Notes: generated by a model from the sequence alone, not told the origin. A stretch of 64,000 nt of DNA from JAWWOL01 sp963797535 (GCA_963797535.1 CAWCPQ010000001.1:1054001-1118000); one strand, 5' to 3'. Numbered from the stretch's first letter, positions 7,607-17,053 are shown. Made by a program: numbers and translations.

Positions 7607-8657
7607 GCCCCAACTTGTCGATCGTCACGAAGTAGATCCAGTTGCCGTCTGCCGGGTTGAGCGCGGCCCGCAGCGCCTTGGCGCCTGGCGAGTCGATCGG
7701 CGTCGGCGGCAGGCCCTTGTGGTTGTAGGTGTTGAACGCCGACGGATTCTGCAGGTCGGCGGTGCTCAGGTGACCCTTGCGCTGCGGCAGCACGTAGTTG
7801 AGCGTCGAGTCGAGCTGGAGCTCCTTGTGGATGGCCAGCCGGTTGTAGATCACCCGCGCGACCTTGGGGTAGTCGGCCGTGACGCCGGCCTCCTTCTCGA
7901 TGATCGAGGCGATCTTGAGCACGTCGTACGGCGTGTGGTGCACCTTGTCGACCGAGTCCTGCAGGTCCAGGTAGAAGGCCTCGTCGTTGAAGGCCGCCAC
8001 CATCTGCTGCATGGCGGCGATCGCGTTGCTGCGCGGGTCGAACTGGTAGGTCAGGGGGTAGAGGAAGCCCTCGAGGTTGGTCGGGTGGGCCCAGGCCGGC
8101 AGGTCGATCAGAACCGGGTGCGCTGCGGCCTTGCGCAGATCGGCCCTGGCCATCGTGGTGCCGTTGGCCACCCGGGTGAGGACGTTGGACAACGACGTGC
8201 CCTCGGGGATGGTGACCTTGGACTTGTACTTGCTCGAGGGGTCCGCCAGCAGAGCGACAGCCGAGGCTGCTGACATCTTCTGGCGCAGCCGGTAGTAGCC
8301 GGGGGCCACCTTGGTGATGGCTCTCTGCTCGGCGAACGCCTTGTCGAACGCACCGGAGCTGCGCACGATCTTGGCCTTGGCCGCAGCGGCGCCCACCTGC
8401 TTGGTCGTCATGCGGGACGTGACCACGAGGATCTGGGTGCCGGTGCCCGTCGTCTTGTAGTCGCGGGTCGAGCTGAAGTTGTCGACGATCTGGTCGCGGC
8501 CGATCGAGACCAGGTGCAGCAGGCCGGCCAGCAGCGCCAGCGACACCACGAGCGTGATGCCGCGGCGGATCCAGACCTTGCGCGAGCGGCGGAAGTGTGG
8601 CGGCTTCGGGGCACCGGCACCACGCTGGGGGAAGAGCCCGAGGTCGAGATCGGTCAC
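7530..8657 (-). CDS. mltG: Endolytic murein transglycosylase
   Basis: Membrane-bound lytic transglycosylase that cuts nascent peptidoglycan strands and ends their polymerisation. The 375-residue product has a short cytoplasmic basic region, one membrane segment at about residues 32-50 (ITLVVSLALLAGLLHLV), a LysM-like region (VTIPEGTSLSNVL) and the YceG catalytic domain. The catalytic Glu lies in ASIIEKEAG near residue 250. Also visible are NLEGFLYP, YPKVARVIYNRL, LQLDSTLNY, NTYNHKGLPPTPIDSPG and a final ALNPADGNWIYFVT block. Sits 18 bases after ruvX and runs into aroE, as in other actinobacteria. Confidence 0.93.
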   Translation of the reverse strand: MTDLDLGLFPQRGAGAPKPPHFRRSRKVWIRRGITLVVSLALLAGLLHLVSIGRDQIVDNFSSTRDYKTTGTGTQILVVTSRMTTKQVGAAAAKAKIVRSSGAFDKAFAEQRAITKVAPGYYRLRQKMSAASAVALLADPSSKYKSKVTIPEGTSLSNVLTRVANGTTMARADLRKAAAHPVLIDLPAWAHPTNLEGFLYPLTYQFDPRSNAIAAMQQMVAAFNDEAFYLDLQDSVDKVHHTPYDVLKIASIIEKEAGVTADYPKVARVIYNRLAIHKELQLDSTLNYVLPQRKGHLSTADLQNPSAFNTYNHKGLPPTPIDSPGAKALRAALNPADGNWIYFVTIDKLGHAFFTNSYKDFLSAKKTAKHNGVIN

Positions 8658-8675
8658 GGTCCCTGCCCTCTCGCT

Positions 8676-9137
8676 CTAGAAGATTTCACCCGGTGGCGTC
8701 CCGGTGGCCCGTTCATGATCGAGCGCACTTTGCAGGATCACCACGGCCGCTGCCTGGTCGACTTGCTGTCGGCGCTTGCGGGCGCCAGCCTTAGGTGCCG
8801 ACGCGATCAGGCCACGGGTGGCCGAGACGGTGGACAACCTCTCGTCCACCAAGCGTACCGGCACGGGTGCCACCAGAGCGGCCACGGCGCGCGCATAGTC
8901 ACGCGCAGCGACGGCCGCCGGCCCCTCGGTCCCGTTCATCGACCGGGGCAGCCCGATCACCACCTCGACGGCTTCCCGCTCCTCGACCAGCGCTCGTAGC
9001 GCCTCGAGGTCCGTGCCGCCCTTGAGGTCGCGGCGCAGCGTCTCGACCGGGCTGGCCAGCATCGCCGACCCGTCGCTGGCCGCGACCCCGACCCGGACGG
9101 AACCGACGTCGACCCCGATCCGGACGCCCGGCCGCAT
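8676..9137 (-). CDS. ruvX: RuvX/YqgF family nuclease (pre-16S rRNA processing / Holliday junction resolvase-like)
   Basis: A 153-residue RNase H-fold protein. The first catalytic Asp lies in GVDVGSVRVGVAASD, the Glu in LVDERLST near residue 97, and the last Asp in QVDQAAAVVILQ. The IGLPRSMNGTEGPAA loop is diagnostic. YqgF of E. coli takes part in 16S rRNA 5' maturation; family members have also been described as putative resolvases. The ATG shares a base with the alaS stop (TGATG), so the genes are translationally coupled. The alaS-ruvX-mltG-aroE order is widely conserved in actinobacteria, which supports the call. Confidence 0.9.
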   Translation of the reverse strand: MRPGVRIGVDVGSVRVGVAASDGSAMLASPVETLRRDLKGGTDLEALRALVEEREAVEVVIGLPRSMNGTEGPAAVAARDYARAVAALVAPVPVRLVDERLSTVSATRGLIASAPKAGARKRRQQVDQAAAVVILQSALDHERATGTPPGEIF

Positions 9138-11812
9138 CAGCTGCCGGCCTGGCCGACCCGGACTCGTACCGCCTCGAGCGCCGCGTCGACCTTCGTGACG
9201 TCGGTGCCGCCGCCCTGCGCCAGGTCGTCCTTGCCGCCGCCGCCGCCGCCGAGCACGCCGGCGCCGACCCGTACCAGATCCCCGGCCTTGATCCCGCGGG
9301 AGCGGGCGTCGTCGTTGACCGCAACCACGAGCACCGGACGGTCGCCGGCGACACCGATGATCGCGACCACGCCGGGCCGACCGGCCTCGAACCGGCCGCG
9401 CACGTCGAGCGCCAGCTTGCGCACGTCCTCAGCCGAAACGGCACCCACGCCGTGGGCTACGACGGCGACGCCAGCCACGTCGACGGCGTTGCGCGCGAGG
9501 TCGGGAGCGGCCTGCAGAACGGCTGCGGCCCTGAGCCGGTCGAGCTCGCGCTCAGCGTCCTTGAGCCGCCCGGTCAGTGCGGCGACCCGTTCCGGGAGCT
9601 CGTCCACGCTGTGCAGCTTGAGCGCCTCGCTGACCTGGCTGACCAGGACGTGCTCGCGAGCGAGGTAGCGGAACGCGTCGAGCCCGACGAGCGCGTCGAC
9701 CCGGCGCACACCGGCACCGATCGAGGACTCGCCCAGCAGCTTGACCAGGCCGAGCTGGGCCGAGGACCCCGCGTGGGTGCCGCCGCAGAGCTCGCGGGCG
9801 TAGTCCCCCACCTCGACCACGCGCACCTGGTCGCCGTACTTCTCACCGAACAGCGCCATGGCGCCGATCCGCCGAGCCTCGTCCTGGGTGGTGATGAACG
9901 CGCGGACCTCGAGGTCCTCGATCAGGACCGCGTTGACCTCGTCCTCGATGTCGTGCAGGACCGAGGGCACTACGGCGGTCGGCGACGCGAAGTCGAACCG
10001 CAGCCGGCCGGGGGCGTTGTACGAGCCGGCCTGGGTCGCGGTCTCGCCCAGAGCCTTGCGCAGCGCCTGGTGCAGCAGGTGGGTGGCCGTGTGCGCACGA
10101 GAGATCGAGGCACGACGCGCGACGTCGACCTCGGCCAGCGCCTGGTCGCCGACGACGACCTGACCCTGGCGGACCACCCCGCGGTGCACGACGAGGCCGG
10201 GCACGGGCTTCTGAACGTCGAGCACCTCGACCAGGGCACCGCTGGAGAGCCGGATGAAGCCGGCGTCAGCAATCTGACCGCCGGCCTCGGCGTAGAACGG
10301 CGTGCGGTCAAGGACCAGCTCGACCTCGTCGCCCTCGGACGCGGCCGGCACACCGACCCCGCCCACCAGCAGCCCCCGTACGGTGGCCTCGCCGGTCACC
10401 CCGGTGTAGCCGGTGAACAGCGTGGGCCCAGCGGCGCCGTCCATCAAGTTGCGGTAGGCGGACACGTCGGTGCCGCCGACCTTCTTGTCGTACGCGTCCT
10501 GCTTCGCCGCCTTGCGCTGCTCGGCCATCAGCCGGCGGAAGCCCTCCTCGTCGACGGTCAGCCCGGCATCGGCCGCCATCTCCAGGGTGAGGTCGATCGG
10601 GAAGCCGAACGTGTCGTGCAGCTCGAACGCCCGCGCGCCGTCGAGCACCGTCGAGCCGTTGGCGGTGGCCTCGCCGGCGGCGATCTCGAACCGCTGGGTG
10701 CCACTGCGCAGGGTCTGCGCGAACGACTCCTCCTCGGCCACCACGACGGAAAGGATGCGCTGCGCCTGGTCAGCCAGCTCCGGGTAGGACGGGGTCATCA
10801 CGTCGAGCGCCTGCTGGACCAGCTCGCGCATGACCGGCCCGTCCGCGCCGAGCAGCCGGGCGTTGCGGATCACCCGGCGCAGCATCCGGCGCAGCACGTA
10901 GCCGCGGCCCTCGTTGCTCGGGGTCACCCCGTCGCCCACGATCATCGTGGTCGTCCGGGTGTGGTCAGCGATCACGCGTAGCCGGACGTCCTTGGCGTGG
11001 TCGTCGTTGTAGGTGACGCCGGTCAGCCGGCCGGCCAGGTCGAGGATCGGGCGCAGCAGGTCGGTCTCGTAGACGTTGTCGACGCCCTGGAGCAGGACGG
11101 CCATCCGCTCGACGCCCATGCCGGTGTCGATGTTCTTGGCCGGCAGCTCGCCGGCGATGTCGAAGTCGACCTTGCTGCGGACCTTGGACAGCTCGTACTG
11201 CATGAAGACGAGGTTCCAGACCTCGAGGTAGCGGTCCTCGTCGGCGACCGGGCCACCCTCCTTGCCGTACTCCGGACCGCGGTCGAAGTAGATCTCGGAG
11301 CAGGGGCCGCCGGGGCCGGGAACGCCCATGTGCCAGTAGTTGTCGGCCTTGTCGCGGCGCTGCACCCGCTCGGGCGGCAGGCCGACGACGTCGGTCCACA
11401 GCCGGTAGGCCTCGTCGTCATCGAGATAGACCGTGGCCCACAGCAGCTCGGGGTCGAAGCCGAAGCCGCCGTCCTCGACGCTGGAGGTCAGCAGCGCCCA
11501 CGCCATCGGGATCGCGTCGGCCTTGAAGTAGTCGCCGAAGCTGAAGTTGCCGGCCATCTGGAAGAAGGTCAGGTGCCGGGTCGTGGTGCCGACCACGTCG
11601 ATGTCCGGGGTACGGACACACTTCTGGATGCTCGTCGCCCGTTTCCACGGCGGTGTCTGCTCGAGCAGGAAGTACGGCTTCAGCGGCACCATGCCCGCGG
11701 GGACGAGCAGCAGCGTCGGGTCGTCGGAGATCAGGGACGACGATGGCAGGACGGTGTGCCCGCGGTTCTCGAAGAACGCGAGGAAGCGGCGGTTGATCTC
11801 AGCGGAGCGCAT
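9137..11812 (-). CDS. alaS: Alanyl-tRNA synthetase
   Basis: Charges tRNA-Ala and edits mis-acylated Ser/Gly. The 891-residue product has full family length. The class II core starts RSAEINRRFLAFFENRGH, with TLLLVPAGMVPLKPYF and FQMAGNFSFGDYFK. The editing domain shows the zinc ligands HTATHLLHQAL (near residue 573) and CGGTHAGSSAQLG (near residue 674). A coiled region follows (RVAALTGRLKDAERELDRLR), then the Gly-rich C-Ala end GVLGGGGGGKDDLAQGGG. The ATG lies 36 bases after the DUF6167-like gene. Its stop overlaps the ruvX start. No frame break was seen, unlike hisS and thrS in this window. Confidence 0.97.
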   Translation of the reverse strand: MRSAEINRRFLAFFENRGHTVLPSSSLISDDPTLLLVPAGMVPLKPYFLLEQTPPWKRATSIQKCVRTPDIDVVGTTTRHLTFFQMAGNFSFGDYFKADAIPMAWALLTSSVEDGGFGFDPELLWATVYLDDDEAYRLWTDVVGLPPERVQRRDKADNYWHMGVPGPGGPCSEIYFDRGPEYGKEGGPVADEDRYLEVWNLVFMQYELSKVRSKVDFDIAGELPAKNIDTGMGVERMAVLLQGVDNVYETDLLRPILDLAGRLTGVTYNDDHAKDVRLRVIADHTRTTTMIVGDGVTPSNEGRGYVLRRMLRRVIRNARLLGADGPVMRELVQQALDVMTPSYPELADQAQRILSVVVAEEESFAQTLRSGTQRFEIAAGEATANGSTVLDGARAFELHDTFGFPIDLTLEMAADAGLTVDEEGFRRLMAEQRKAAKQDAYDKKVGGTDVSAYRNLMDGAAGPTLFTGYTGVTGEATVRGLLVGGVGVPAASEGDEVELVLDRTPFYAEAGGQIADAGFIRLSSGALVEVLDVQKPVPGLVVHRGVVRQGQVVVGDQALAEVDVARRASISRAHTATHLLHQALRKALGETATQAGSYNAPGRLRFDFASPTAVVPSVLHDIEDEVNAVLIEDLEVRAFITTQDEARRIGAMALFGEKYGDQVRVVEVGDYARELCGGTHAGSSAQLGLVKLLGESSIGAGVRRVDALVGLDAFRYLAREHVLVSQVSEALKLHSVDELPERVAALTGRLKDAERELDRLRAAAVLQAAPDLARNAVDVAGVAVVAHGVGAVSAEDVRKLALDVRGRFEAGRPGVVAIIGVAGDRPVLVVAVNDDARSRGIKAGDLVRVGAGVLGGGGGGKDDLAQGGGTDVTKVDAALEAVRVRVGQAGS

Positions 11813-11848
11813 GACGGACCTAACGAGTCGGGGCTGGTCGAGACGGGG

Positions 11849-12097
11849 CTACTGCGGTTTCGTGGCGACACCATCTTCGTCCAGGCCGAGCGCGTCGCGC
11901 AGTTCGGTTTCGCGCTCGAGCATGCCGAGCTTGACCTCGTCGCCGAACTCGCGGATCGCGTTGGCGAGGTTGTCCATGCCCCCGCGCAGCGTCTCGGCCA
12001 CCGACGACGGCCGGACGACCTCGATCGTCTGCTGCAGCTTGCGAACGGCGATCACGCCGACGGAGGCCCCGACGGAGATCCAGAACAAGCGGCGCAC
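11849..12097 (-). CDS. Small membrane-anchored protein of the alaS operon (DUF6167-like)
   Basis: An 82-residue protein with an N-terminal hydrophobic segment (RRLFWISVGASVGVIAV, residues 2-18). An amphipathic helical region follows, with LRGGMDNLANAIREFGDEVKLGMLERETELRDALG. A similar small protein commonly sits between the DUF948 gene and alaS in actinobacteria, which is why I regard it as real. No catalytic motif is present. It starts four bases after the DUF948 stop. Its role is unknown; a membrane-tethered coiled-coil adaptor is only an inference from the layout. Confidence 0.72.
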   Translation of the reverse strand: MRRLFWISVGASVGVIAVRKLQQTIEVVRPSSVAETLRGGMDNLANAIREFGDEVKLGMLERETELRDALGLDEDGVATKPQ

Positions 12098-12101
12098 GGG
12101 A

Positions 12102-12542
12102 TCAGCCCTTCTTCTTGGCGGCGCGGGCCGCCTTGTTCGCTGACTTGGCGGCAGCCGCGGACTTGGCGTCGCTGCGCTTGACCTGAATCGTCGTCATCCG
12201 GGCACCGAGTGCCTTGCGCACGCCGTAGGAGAACGCGCTGGCCTTGATCGCCGGCCCGCCGAAGGTAGCGGCCACGATCGCGGTGAGCCCGGAGATGTTG
12301 TTGGACACCGACTCGACGTTGCTGGTGATCACGTCCACGCGTTCGAACTGATCGTTGACGTGGTCGACAGAGACCGTGACGCCCTGCAAGGTCGGGATCA
12401 GCTCGTCAGTGATGCGCCGGACGCTGGTCTGGGTCTCGACGATCACGTCGCCCACCCTGGCCGCGAGCAGGTAAGCCGTCGCCAGCAGCACGATGGTCAG
12501 GCCGCTGGCAATGATGATCGCGCTGATCTGCCATCCGGACAC
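12102..12542 (-). CDS. DUF948 family membrane protein
   Basis: A 146-residue protein with one N-terminal membrane segment (ISAIIIASGLTIVLLATAYLLAA, residues 6-28). A helical extracellular or cytoplasmic part follows (VETQTSVRRITDELIPTL, VDHVNDQFERVDVITSNVESVSNNISGL), then a basic Ala/Lys-rich tail ending AARAAKKKG. This architecture matches DUF948, related to general stress proteins of the YtxG type. It is the first gene of the alaS operon; a promoter-like sequence lies 45-74 bases upstream of the start. GGAG lies 8-12 bases before the start (AAGGAGCACG). No biochemical function is established. Confidence 0.78.
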   Translation of the reverse strand: MSGWQISAIIIASGLTIVLLATAYLLAARVGDVIVETQTSVRRITDELIPTLQGVTVSVDHVNDQFERVDVITSNVESVSNNISGLTAIVAATFGGPAIKASAFSYGVRKALGARMTTIQVKRSDAKSAAAAKSANKAARAAKKKG

Positions 12543-12586
12543 GAAACGTGCTCCTTCGCTGGGTCTTCGGTCATTCGTCGGTGGTC

Positions 12587-12616
12587 ACCGTATCGGGCGA
12601 CCGGCCCCAGCGTCAG
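12587..12616 (-). promoter_or_regulatory. Candidate promoter of the DUF948-alaS operon
   Basis: On the minus strand a -35-like CTGACG (12611-12616) and a -10-like TACGGT (12587-12592) are separated by 18 bases, close to the actinobacterial TTGAC/TANNNT pattern. The -35 box overlaps the last codons and stop of rarA. The -10 lies 45 bases before the start of the DUF948 gene. No experimental start site is known. Confidence 0.4.
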
Positions 12617-13938
12617 TCCGTACGTCCCAGGGCGCGCCTGATCGCGGCGAGGTGCTCGCTGTAGGCGGCCTCCCGGCCGTGGGTGCCGGGCCGGTAGTAG
12701 GTCTTGCCGGCGACGACGTCCGGTGCGTACTGCTGGGCGGCGATGCCGGACGGCACGTCGTGGGCGTAGACGTAGGCCTGACCGTGCCCCAGCTTCTTGG
12801 AACCGGCGTAGTGCGAGTCCCGAAGATGCGGGGGTACGGTCCCGACGAGACCGGCGCGGACGTCGGCCTGGGCCTCGTTGATGCCGACGTAGACGGCGTT
12901 GGACTTGGGCGCGAGCGCCAGTGCGACAACGGCCTGAGCGAGGTTGAGCCGTGCCTCCGGCAGCCCGATCAGGTCGAGCGCCTGGGCTGCGGCGACTGCG
13001 GTGAGCAGGGCTGTCGGCTCTGCCATGCCGATGTCTTCCGAGGCAAGGATCACCAGCCGGCGGGCGATGAACCTCGGGTCCTCCCCCGCCTCGAGCATCC
13101 GGGCGAGGTAGTGCAGCCCGGCGTCCGGGTCACTGCCGCGGATCGACTTGATGAAGGCGCTGATCACGTCGTAGTGCTGGTCACCGTCGCGGTCGTAGCG
13201 CACCGCCGCCCGGTTGACGGCGTCCTCGAGCGTCGCGACGTCGAGCGTCTTGAGTCCGAGGATCACAGCGGAGGCAGCACCGGCCTCGAGGGAGGTCAGA
13301 GCCCGCCGGGCGTCGCCACCCGCCAGTCGTACGAGATGGTCGCGGGCCTCGTCGCTGACCTCGATCGCACCGTCGAGCCCACGCGGATCGGTCGCTGCCC
13401 TGGTGACCAGGTTGGCGATGTCGTCGTCGGACAGCGGCTCAAGGGTCAGCAGCAACGACCGGGACAGCAGCGGCGAGACGACGGAGAAGAACGGGTTCTC
13501 CGTGGTCGCGGCGATCAGCGTGACCCAGCGGTTCTCGACCGCTGGCAGCAGCGCGTCCTGCTGGCCCTTGTTGAACCGGTGCACCTCGTCGATGAAAAGG
13601 ACGGTCTGCTTGCCGTACATCGACAGCTGGCGCTTGGCGTCCTCGATGACCGCGCGGACGTCCTTGACCCCCGCCGTCACGGCCGAGAGCTCGGTGAAAC
13701 GACGACCGGTCGCCGACGACACGACGTAGGCCAGCGTCGTCTTGCCCGTACCGGGAGGTCCCCAGAGGATCAGCGACGAAGCGGCACCGCCCTCGACCAG
13801 CTGGCGCAACGGTGAACCGGGGCCGAGCAGGTGCTGCTGGCCGACCACCTCGTCGAGGGTGAGCGGGCGCATGCGTACGGCCAACGGCGCTGCGGAGGCC
13901 ACGCCATCGGTCGTCGCGAACAAGTCGTCCTGGCTCAC
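12613..13938 (-). CDS. rarA: Replication-associated recombination protein A (MgsA/RarA AAA+ ATPase)
   Basis: Clamp-loader-like AAA+ ATPase acting at stalled replication forks. The 441-residue product contains MRPLTLDEVVGQQHLLG, Walker A WGPPGTGKTTLA, Walker B VLFIDEVHRFNKGQQDALLP, sensor 1 IAATTENPFF and the C-terminal tetramerisation part (DIGMAEPTALLTAVAAAQA, HYAGSKKLGHG...PDVVAGKTYYRP). The start was set at the GTG at 13938 (VSQDDLF...), 22 residues before the conserved core. The longer frame to 14067 runs antisense into the transglutaminase gene end and is not conserved. In Mycobacterium and Streptomyces it also lies close to alaS. Confidence 0.93.
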   Translation of the reverse strand: MSQDDLFATTDGVASAAPLAVRMRPLTLDEVVGQQHLLGPGSPLRQLVEGGAASSLILWGPPGTGKTTLAYVVSSATGRRFTELSAVTAGVKDVRAVIEDAKRQLSMYGKQTVLFIDEVHRFNKGQQDALLPAVENRWVTLIAATTENPFFSVVSPLLSRSLLLTLEPLSDDDIANLVTRAATDPRGLDGAIEVSDEARDHLVRLAGGDARRALTSLEAGAASAVILGLKTLDVATLEDAVNRAAVRYDRDGDQHYDVISAFIKSIRGSDPDAGLHYLARMLEAGEDPRFIARRLVILASEDIGMAEPTALLTAVAAAQALDLIGLPEARLNLAQAVVALALAPKSNAVYVGINEAQADVRAGLVGTVPPHLRDSHYAGSKKLGHGQAYVYAHDVPSGIAAQQYAPDVVAGKTYYRPGTHGREAAYSEHLAAIRRALGRTD

Positions 13939-13958
13939 CCTGCGATCACGGGACGACT

Positions 13959-15992
13959 CTACGGGGCGGAACCGACCATCACCGGAGCCTCCAGCGCCAA
14001 CCCGTCCAGGGCAGCCGCGGCACGGGCGCTGGACGTCGCCGACGCTGATCCGGAGACGCCGTACCACTCGGCCTCCAGCACCGCGGCAACCTGCTCCGGA
14101 TCGGGTGCGCCGAGCCGGAGCAGGAGATCTCGAATGGTCTCGGTGGGTCGCCGGGGACGCTCCTGCTCGACCAGCCGCTCCAGCAACCGGCCGTAGGCCA
14201 GACCGGCAGGCGAGGTCAGCGCAGCCGCCTGCTCGGTCTTGATCTCACGATTCCTGCGGCGCCGCAGCACCAGGGCGATCAACCACCCCGTCACCGCGAC
14301 CAAGAACAAGGCGGCAGCCGTGGTCCGCCGTGCGTCGGCCGTGCCGGTGAGCTGCTTCCACAGCTTCCTCAGCCACGGCGCGAGGGCGTGGGTGCCACTC
14401 GAAGCTGCCAGCTGGGAGCCGGCCGTGGGGTCGGAGTTGACCCACCTCTCGCCGGGGTAGCCGACCTGCACCCATGCGTGCGCGTCCTGGTTGCGGTAGA
14501 TCCGCCAGCCGCCGCCGGACACGCCGCGGCCACCGAAGCCGGTCGCCACCCTGGCCGGGATGCCCAGCGAGCGCAACATCACCGTCTCCGCACTGGCGAA
14601 CTGCTCGCAGAAGCCGACGTGATCGACGAACAGGAACGCGTCCACCGCATCCCTGCCCACCGCGGGCACCGGCGAGTCGAGCTTGTACTTCTCGTTCGCG
14701 CCGAGGTACTTCTCGATCGCGGTGACCTTCGCCGAAGTCGTGGTCGCCGAGGCGGTGACCGTACGGGCGAGGTCGCGTACGCGCTGTGGCAGCTCGGCCG
14801 GCAGCTGGACCCAGCGGGGATCGGCAACGGCCGGCCGGAACGCGGTCACGGTCCCGTTGACAGTGCTGTCCGGAGCCCGCCAGGCGACGGTATAGGCGGC
14901 GGTCGGGTCCGTACGGTCGAAGAGCGCGAGGCTTCCGGTGCCGAAATCGAACAGCCGTCCCGCCTCCGCATCGACCCCGACGATGGGGCCAGGTGAGTAG
15001 ATCAGCGGTGGCAGCGCCGAAGCAGCACTGCCAGTGCCGCCCGCGCGGATGACCCGGGACGCCGTGATCCCGGCCCCTGTCGGCAGCCCTGTGCTCAGCG
15101 GCAGGTCCCAGAACCGTTGCGTCTGCGGGGCCGCGCTGCCCGTCCGCGTCCAGCCGCTGCCCTGGTAGTCATCGACGTAGCCGCCCTGCCACAGCTCGGG
15201 GGTGTTCTCGTCGACCATGAGCACGGACCGCGAGTCCAGAGTGCCGCGCTGGCGCAGGTCGAGACTGCCGTCCGCACCGCCGATGGCGTCGCCCCTGGCT
15301 CCGGTGGACGGCACCCGCTGCCCGGCGCCAAAGCCCTGACCGGGGTGCAGCCGCGGCGGTGGCTCAGCCGGGACCAGGAGTGCCACGACAGCGGTCAGCA
15401 CCAGGAGCCGGACGACCACGGCCGCCGACCAGGGCCGAGATCGTGGCGCCAGGAGGGCGACAGCCGCCTCGGGGTACCGGTCGAGCACCATCAGCTGACG
15501 AACGTTGATCCACCCGAACACCAGCGGGAGCAGGCCGGCGACGCACAACGTCATGACGAAGGCGCGGTCGTCAGCCGCCGACAGCACCAGCAGACCGGCA
15601 GCAGCTGCCAGCACGCCACTGCGCAGGTCGCGAGAGTTGTACGAGGACAACGCAAACGCCGCCATGGCGAACGGCGCGACCGCCAGCCCGTGCATGGGCC
15701 GCGAGGTCGCACCTGCGCCGACGAGCACCGCTGCTCCGCCAAGGGCGAGCAGCAGGAGCAGCGCCTGGTTGGCCGACATCGTCCCGCCATTGCCGGTCGA
15801 CCAGGTCGGCGCCGGTCCGCGGCTCAGCCACAGGCCCAGACCCAGCAGGGCCGCGGCCAACGCAGCTGCGGCAGGGCCCCCGGCGGGGCTGCCGGCGAGG
15901 GCCGCTGCTCCGACGAGCATGGCTGCGCAGATTGTCTGCTTGACCCGCTGGCGAAGGGCGGCGCGTACAGCCGGGCCCGGCTCGGCTACCAC
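13959..15992 (-). CDS. Transglutaminase-like membrane protein (DUF3488/TgpA type)
   Basis: A 677-residue membrane protein. The first about 190 residues hold several hydrophobic segments (for example ALLLLLALGGAAVLVGAGA, GLAVAPFAMAAFALSS, VVVRLLVLTAVVALLV). A long extracytoplasmic domain then carries the transglutaminase-like triad: Cys near residue 458 in HVGFCEQFAS, His near 503 in DAHAWVQV and Asp near 517 in NSDPTAG. Another membrane segment (AALFLVAVTGWLIALVL, near residue 550) and a DUF4129-like cytoplasmic tail end the protein. GTG start; its first seven bases overlap the DUF58 stop. The MoxR-DUF58-transglutaminase trio is common. Relatives are proposed to act as proteases or crosslinkers, but the substrate is unknown. 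Confidence 0.87.
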   Translation of the reverse strand: MVAEPGPAVRAALRQRVKQTICAAMLVGAAALAGSPAGGPAAAALAAALLGLGLWLSRGPAPTWSTGNGGTMSANQALLLLLALGGAAVLVGAGATSRPMHGLAVAPFAMAAFALSSYNSRDLRSGVLAAAAGLLVLSAADDRAFVMTLCVAGLLPLVFGWINVRQLMVLDRYPEAAVALLAPRSRPWSAAVVVRLLVLTAVVALLVPAEPPPRLHPGQGFGAGQRVPSTGARGDAIGGADGSLDLRQRGTLDSRSVLMVDENTPELWQGGYVDDYQGSGWTRTGSAAPQTQRFWDLPLSTGLPTGAGITASRVIRAGGTGSAASALPPLIYSPGPIVGVDAEAGRLFDFGTGSLALFDRTDPTAAYTVAWRAPDSTVNGTVTAFRPAVADPRWVQLPAELPQRVRDLARTVTASATTTSAKVTAIEKYLGANEKYKLDSPVPAVGRDAVDAFLFVDHVGFCEQFASAETVMLRSLGIPARVATGFGGRGVSGGGWRIYRNQDAHAWVQVGYPGERWVNSDPTAGSQLAASSGTHALAPWLRKLWKQLTGTADARRTTAAALFLVAVTGWLIALVLRRRRNREIKTEQAAALTSPAGLAYGRLLERLVEQERPRRPTETIRDLLLRLGAPDPEQVAAVLEAEWYGVSGSASATSSARAAAALDGLALEAPVMVGSAP

Positions 15993-17053
15993 GATGTCGT
16001 CATCAGGTCGACGACCGCGTCGGCGGGAGCGCCGGCGGCGACGATGGCCGGAGCCAGCTGCGGGTCCGCGCTGAGCACAACTATCAGCCCAGCCGACGCG
16101 CGCACCGCATCAGCGACCAAGACCCGGTCGGCCCCGCCTGAAGTCTCCAGTGCCGCCAGCCACTCGTGTACCGACTCGTGCGTGACGGCACCTTCGGTCC
16201 CGAGCGCAGGTGCGGCCGCCAGAACCCGAACCGGTACGCCCAGCTCAGCCGCCGCCCCGACCATGCCAGCGGCTCGGCACACCGCTCCCTCCCAGCCGTA
16301 ACCGACGCCGGCGCTCGCCACCACCAGGGTGAGCGTGCCGGAGGCGAGCTGCTCGCGCTCCATGACCACCGGCGAGCCCAGCCGCGCTGTTGACCTCCAG
16401 TGCACCGAGGAGACCGGGTCGCCGGCTGTGAACTTGCGCAGCAGCAGCGGGTCCGCGTTGCCGCGGTGGCCCGTGCCGTACCCGTCATCGCTGGGCCGGG
16501 ACAGCCGCGCCAACAGCCGCGGGGGCGGACGGTCCGGCCACGGCCGGACAGCGAACAGCCCCGGCGTGTCCGCGGGGACCCCCAACGTCCGGTCGCTGCC
16601 GGCCAACCGGTTGTGCAGCCGGACGACGGCGGTGAACGGCTCGGAGCCTCTGCGGCTGCCCAGTGCAAGGGTTTGGGCGACGACGACGCTCTCGCCGCTG
16701 CGCAGCTCCGGGACGCTCACCGGCAACAGGTCGAGTCCGCGACTGGTCAGCATCACGGTGGTGACGGGCATCGTCGTTCGGCCCAGGTTCCTGATCCGGA
16801 ACTGCACCACGACCTGGTCACCCACGTAGCGCACGGGACCCTCGTCCCGCACCGGTGCGATGCCGACGCGGTGCTTGCCGCCGACGTAGCCGGCCAGCGG
16901 GGACATCGCGACAGCCGCGCAGAAGACCGCCAGCAGCGGAAGCCGCCCGGACTGCGCGACAACAGCCGCGACCAGCCCGCAAGGCAGCAGCAGCGACGTC
17001 ACCGACACCCGGGTCATGCGCCAACGGACCGGCAGTGGCTGGCGAGCGGTCAC
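15986..17053 (-). CDS. DUF58 domain protein
   Basis: A 355-residue protein with two adjoining N-terminal hydrophobic segments (residues about 16-55: VTSLLLPCGLVAAVV, LLAVFCAAVAMSPLAGYV). A beta-rich region follows, then the DUF58 core DDGYGTGHRGNADPLLLRKFTAGDPVSSVHWRSTARLG. Its RxYxxGDxxxxIxWR-type signature is degraded but recognisable (REF-to-RKF, DPVSSVHWRS). The C-terminal half resembles a von Willebrand A-like fold. Such proteins are encoded beside MoxR ATPases and transglutaminase-like membrane proteins and are presumed chaperone partners. GTG start overlaps the MoxR stop (GTGA). Confidence 0.85.
   Translation of the reverse strand: MTARQPLPVRWRMTRVSVTSLLLPCGLVAAVVAQSGRLPLLAVFCAAVAMSPLAGYVGGKHRVGIAPVRDEGPVRYVGDQVVVQFRIRNLGRTTMPVTTVMLTSRGLDLLPVSVPELRSGESVVVAQTLALGSRRGSEPFTAVVRLHNRLAGSDRTLGVPADTPGLFAVRPWPDRPPPRLLARLSRPSDDGYGTGHRGNADPLLLRKFTAGDPVSSVHWRSTARLGSPVVMEREQLASGTLTLVVASAGVGYGWEGAVCRAAGMVGAAAELGVPVRVLAAAPALGTEGAVTHESVHEWLAALETSGGADRVLVADAVRASAGLIVVLSADPQLAPAIVAAGAPADAVVDLMTTSW

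Noticed and set aside
9452..10981. 509-codon plus-strand open frame inside alaS
   Set aside because: Lies wholly opposite intact alaS and shows no domain.
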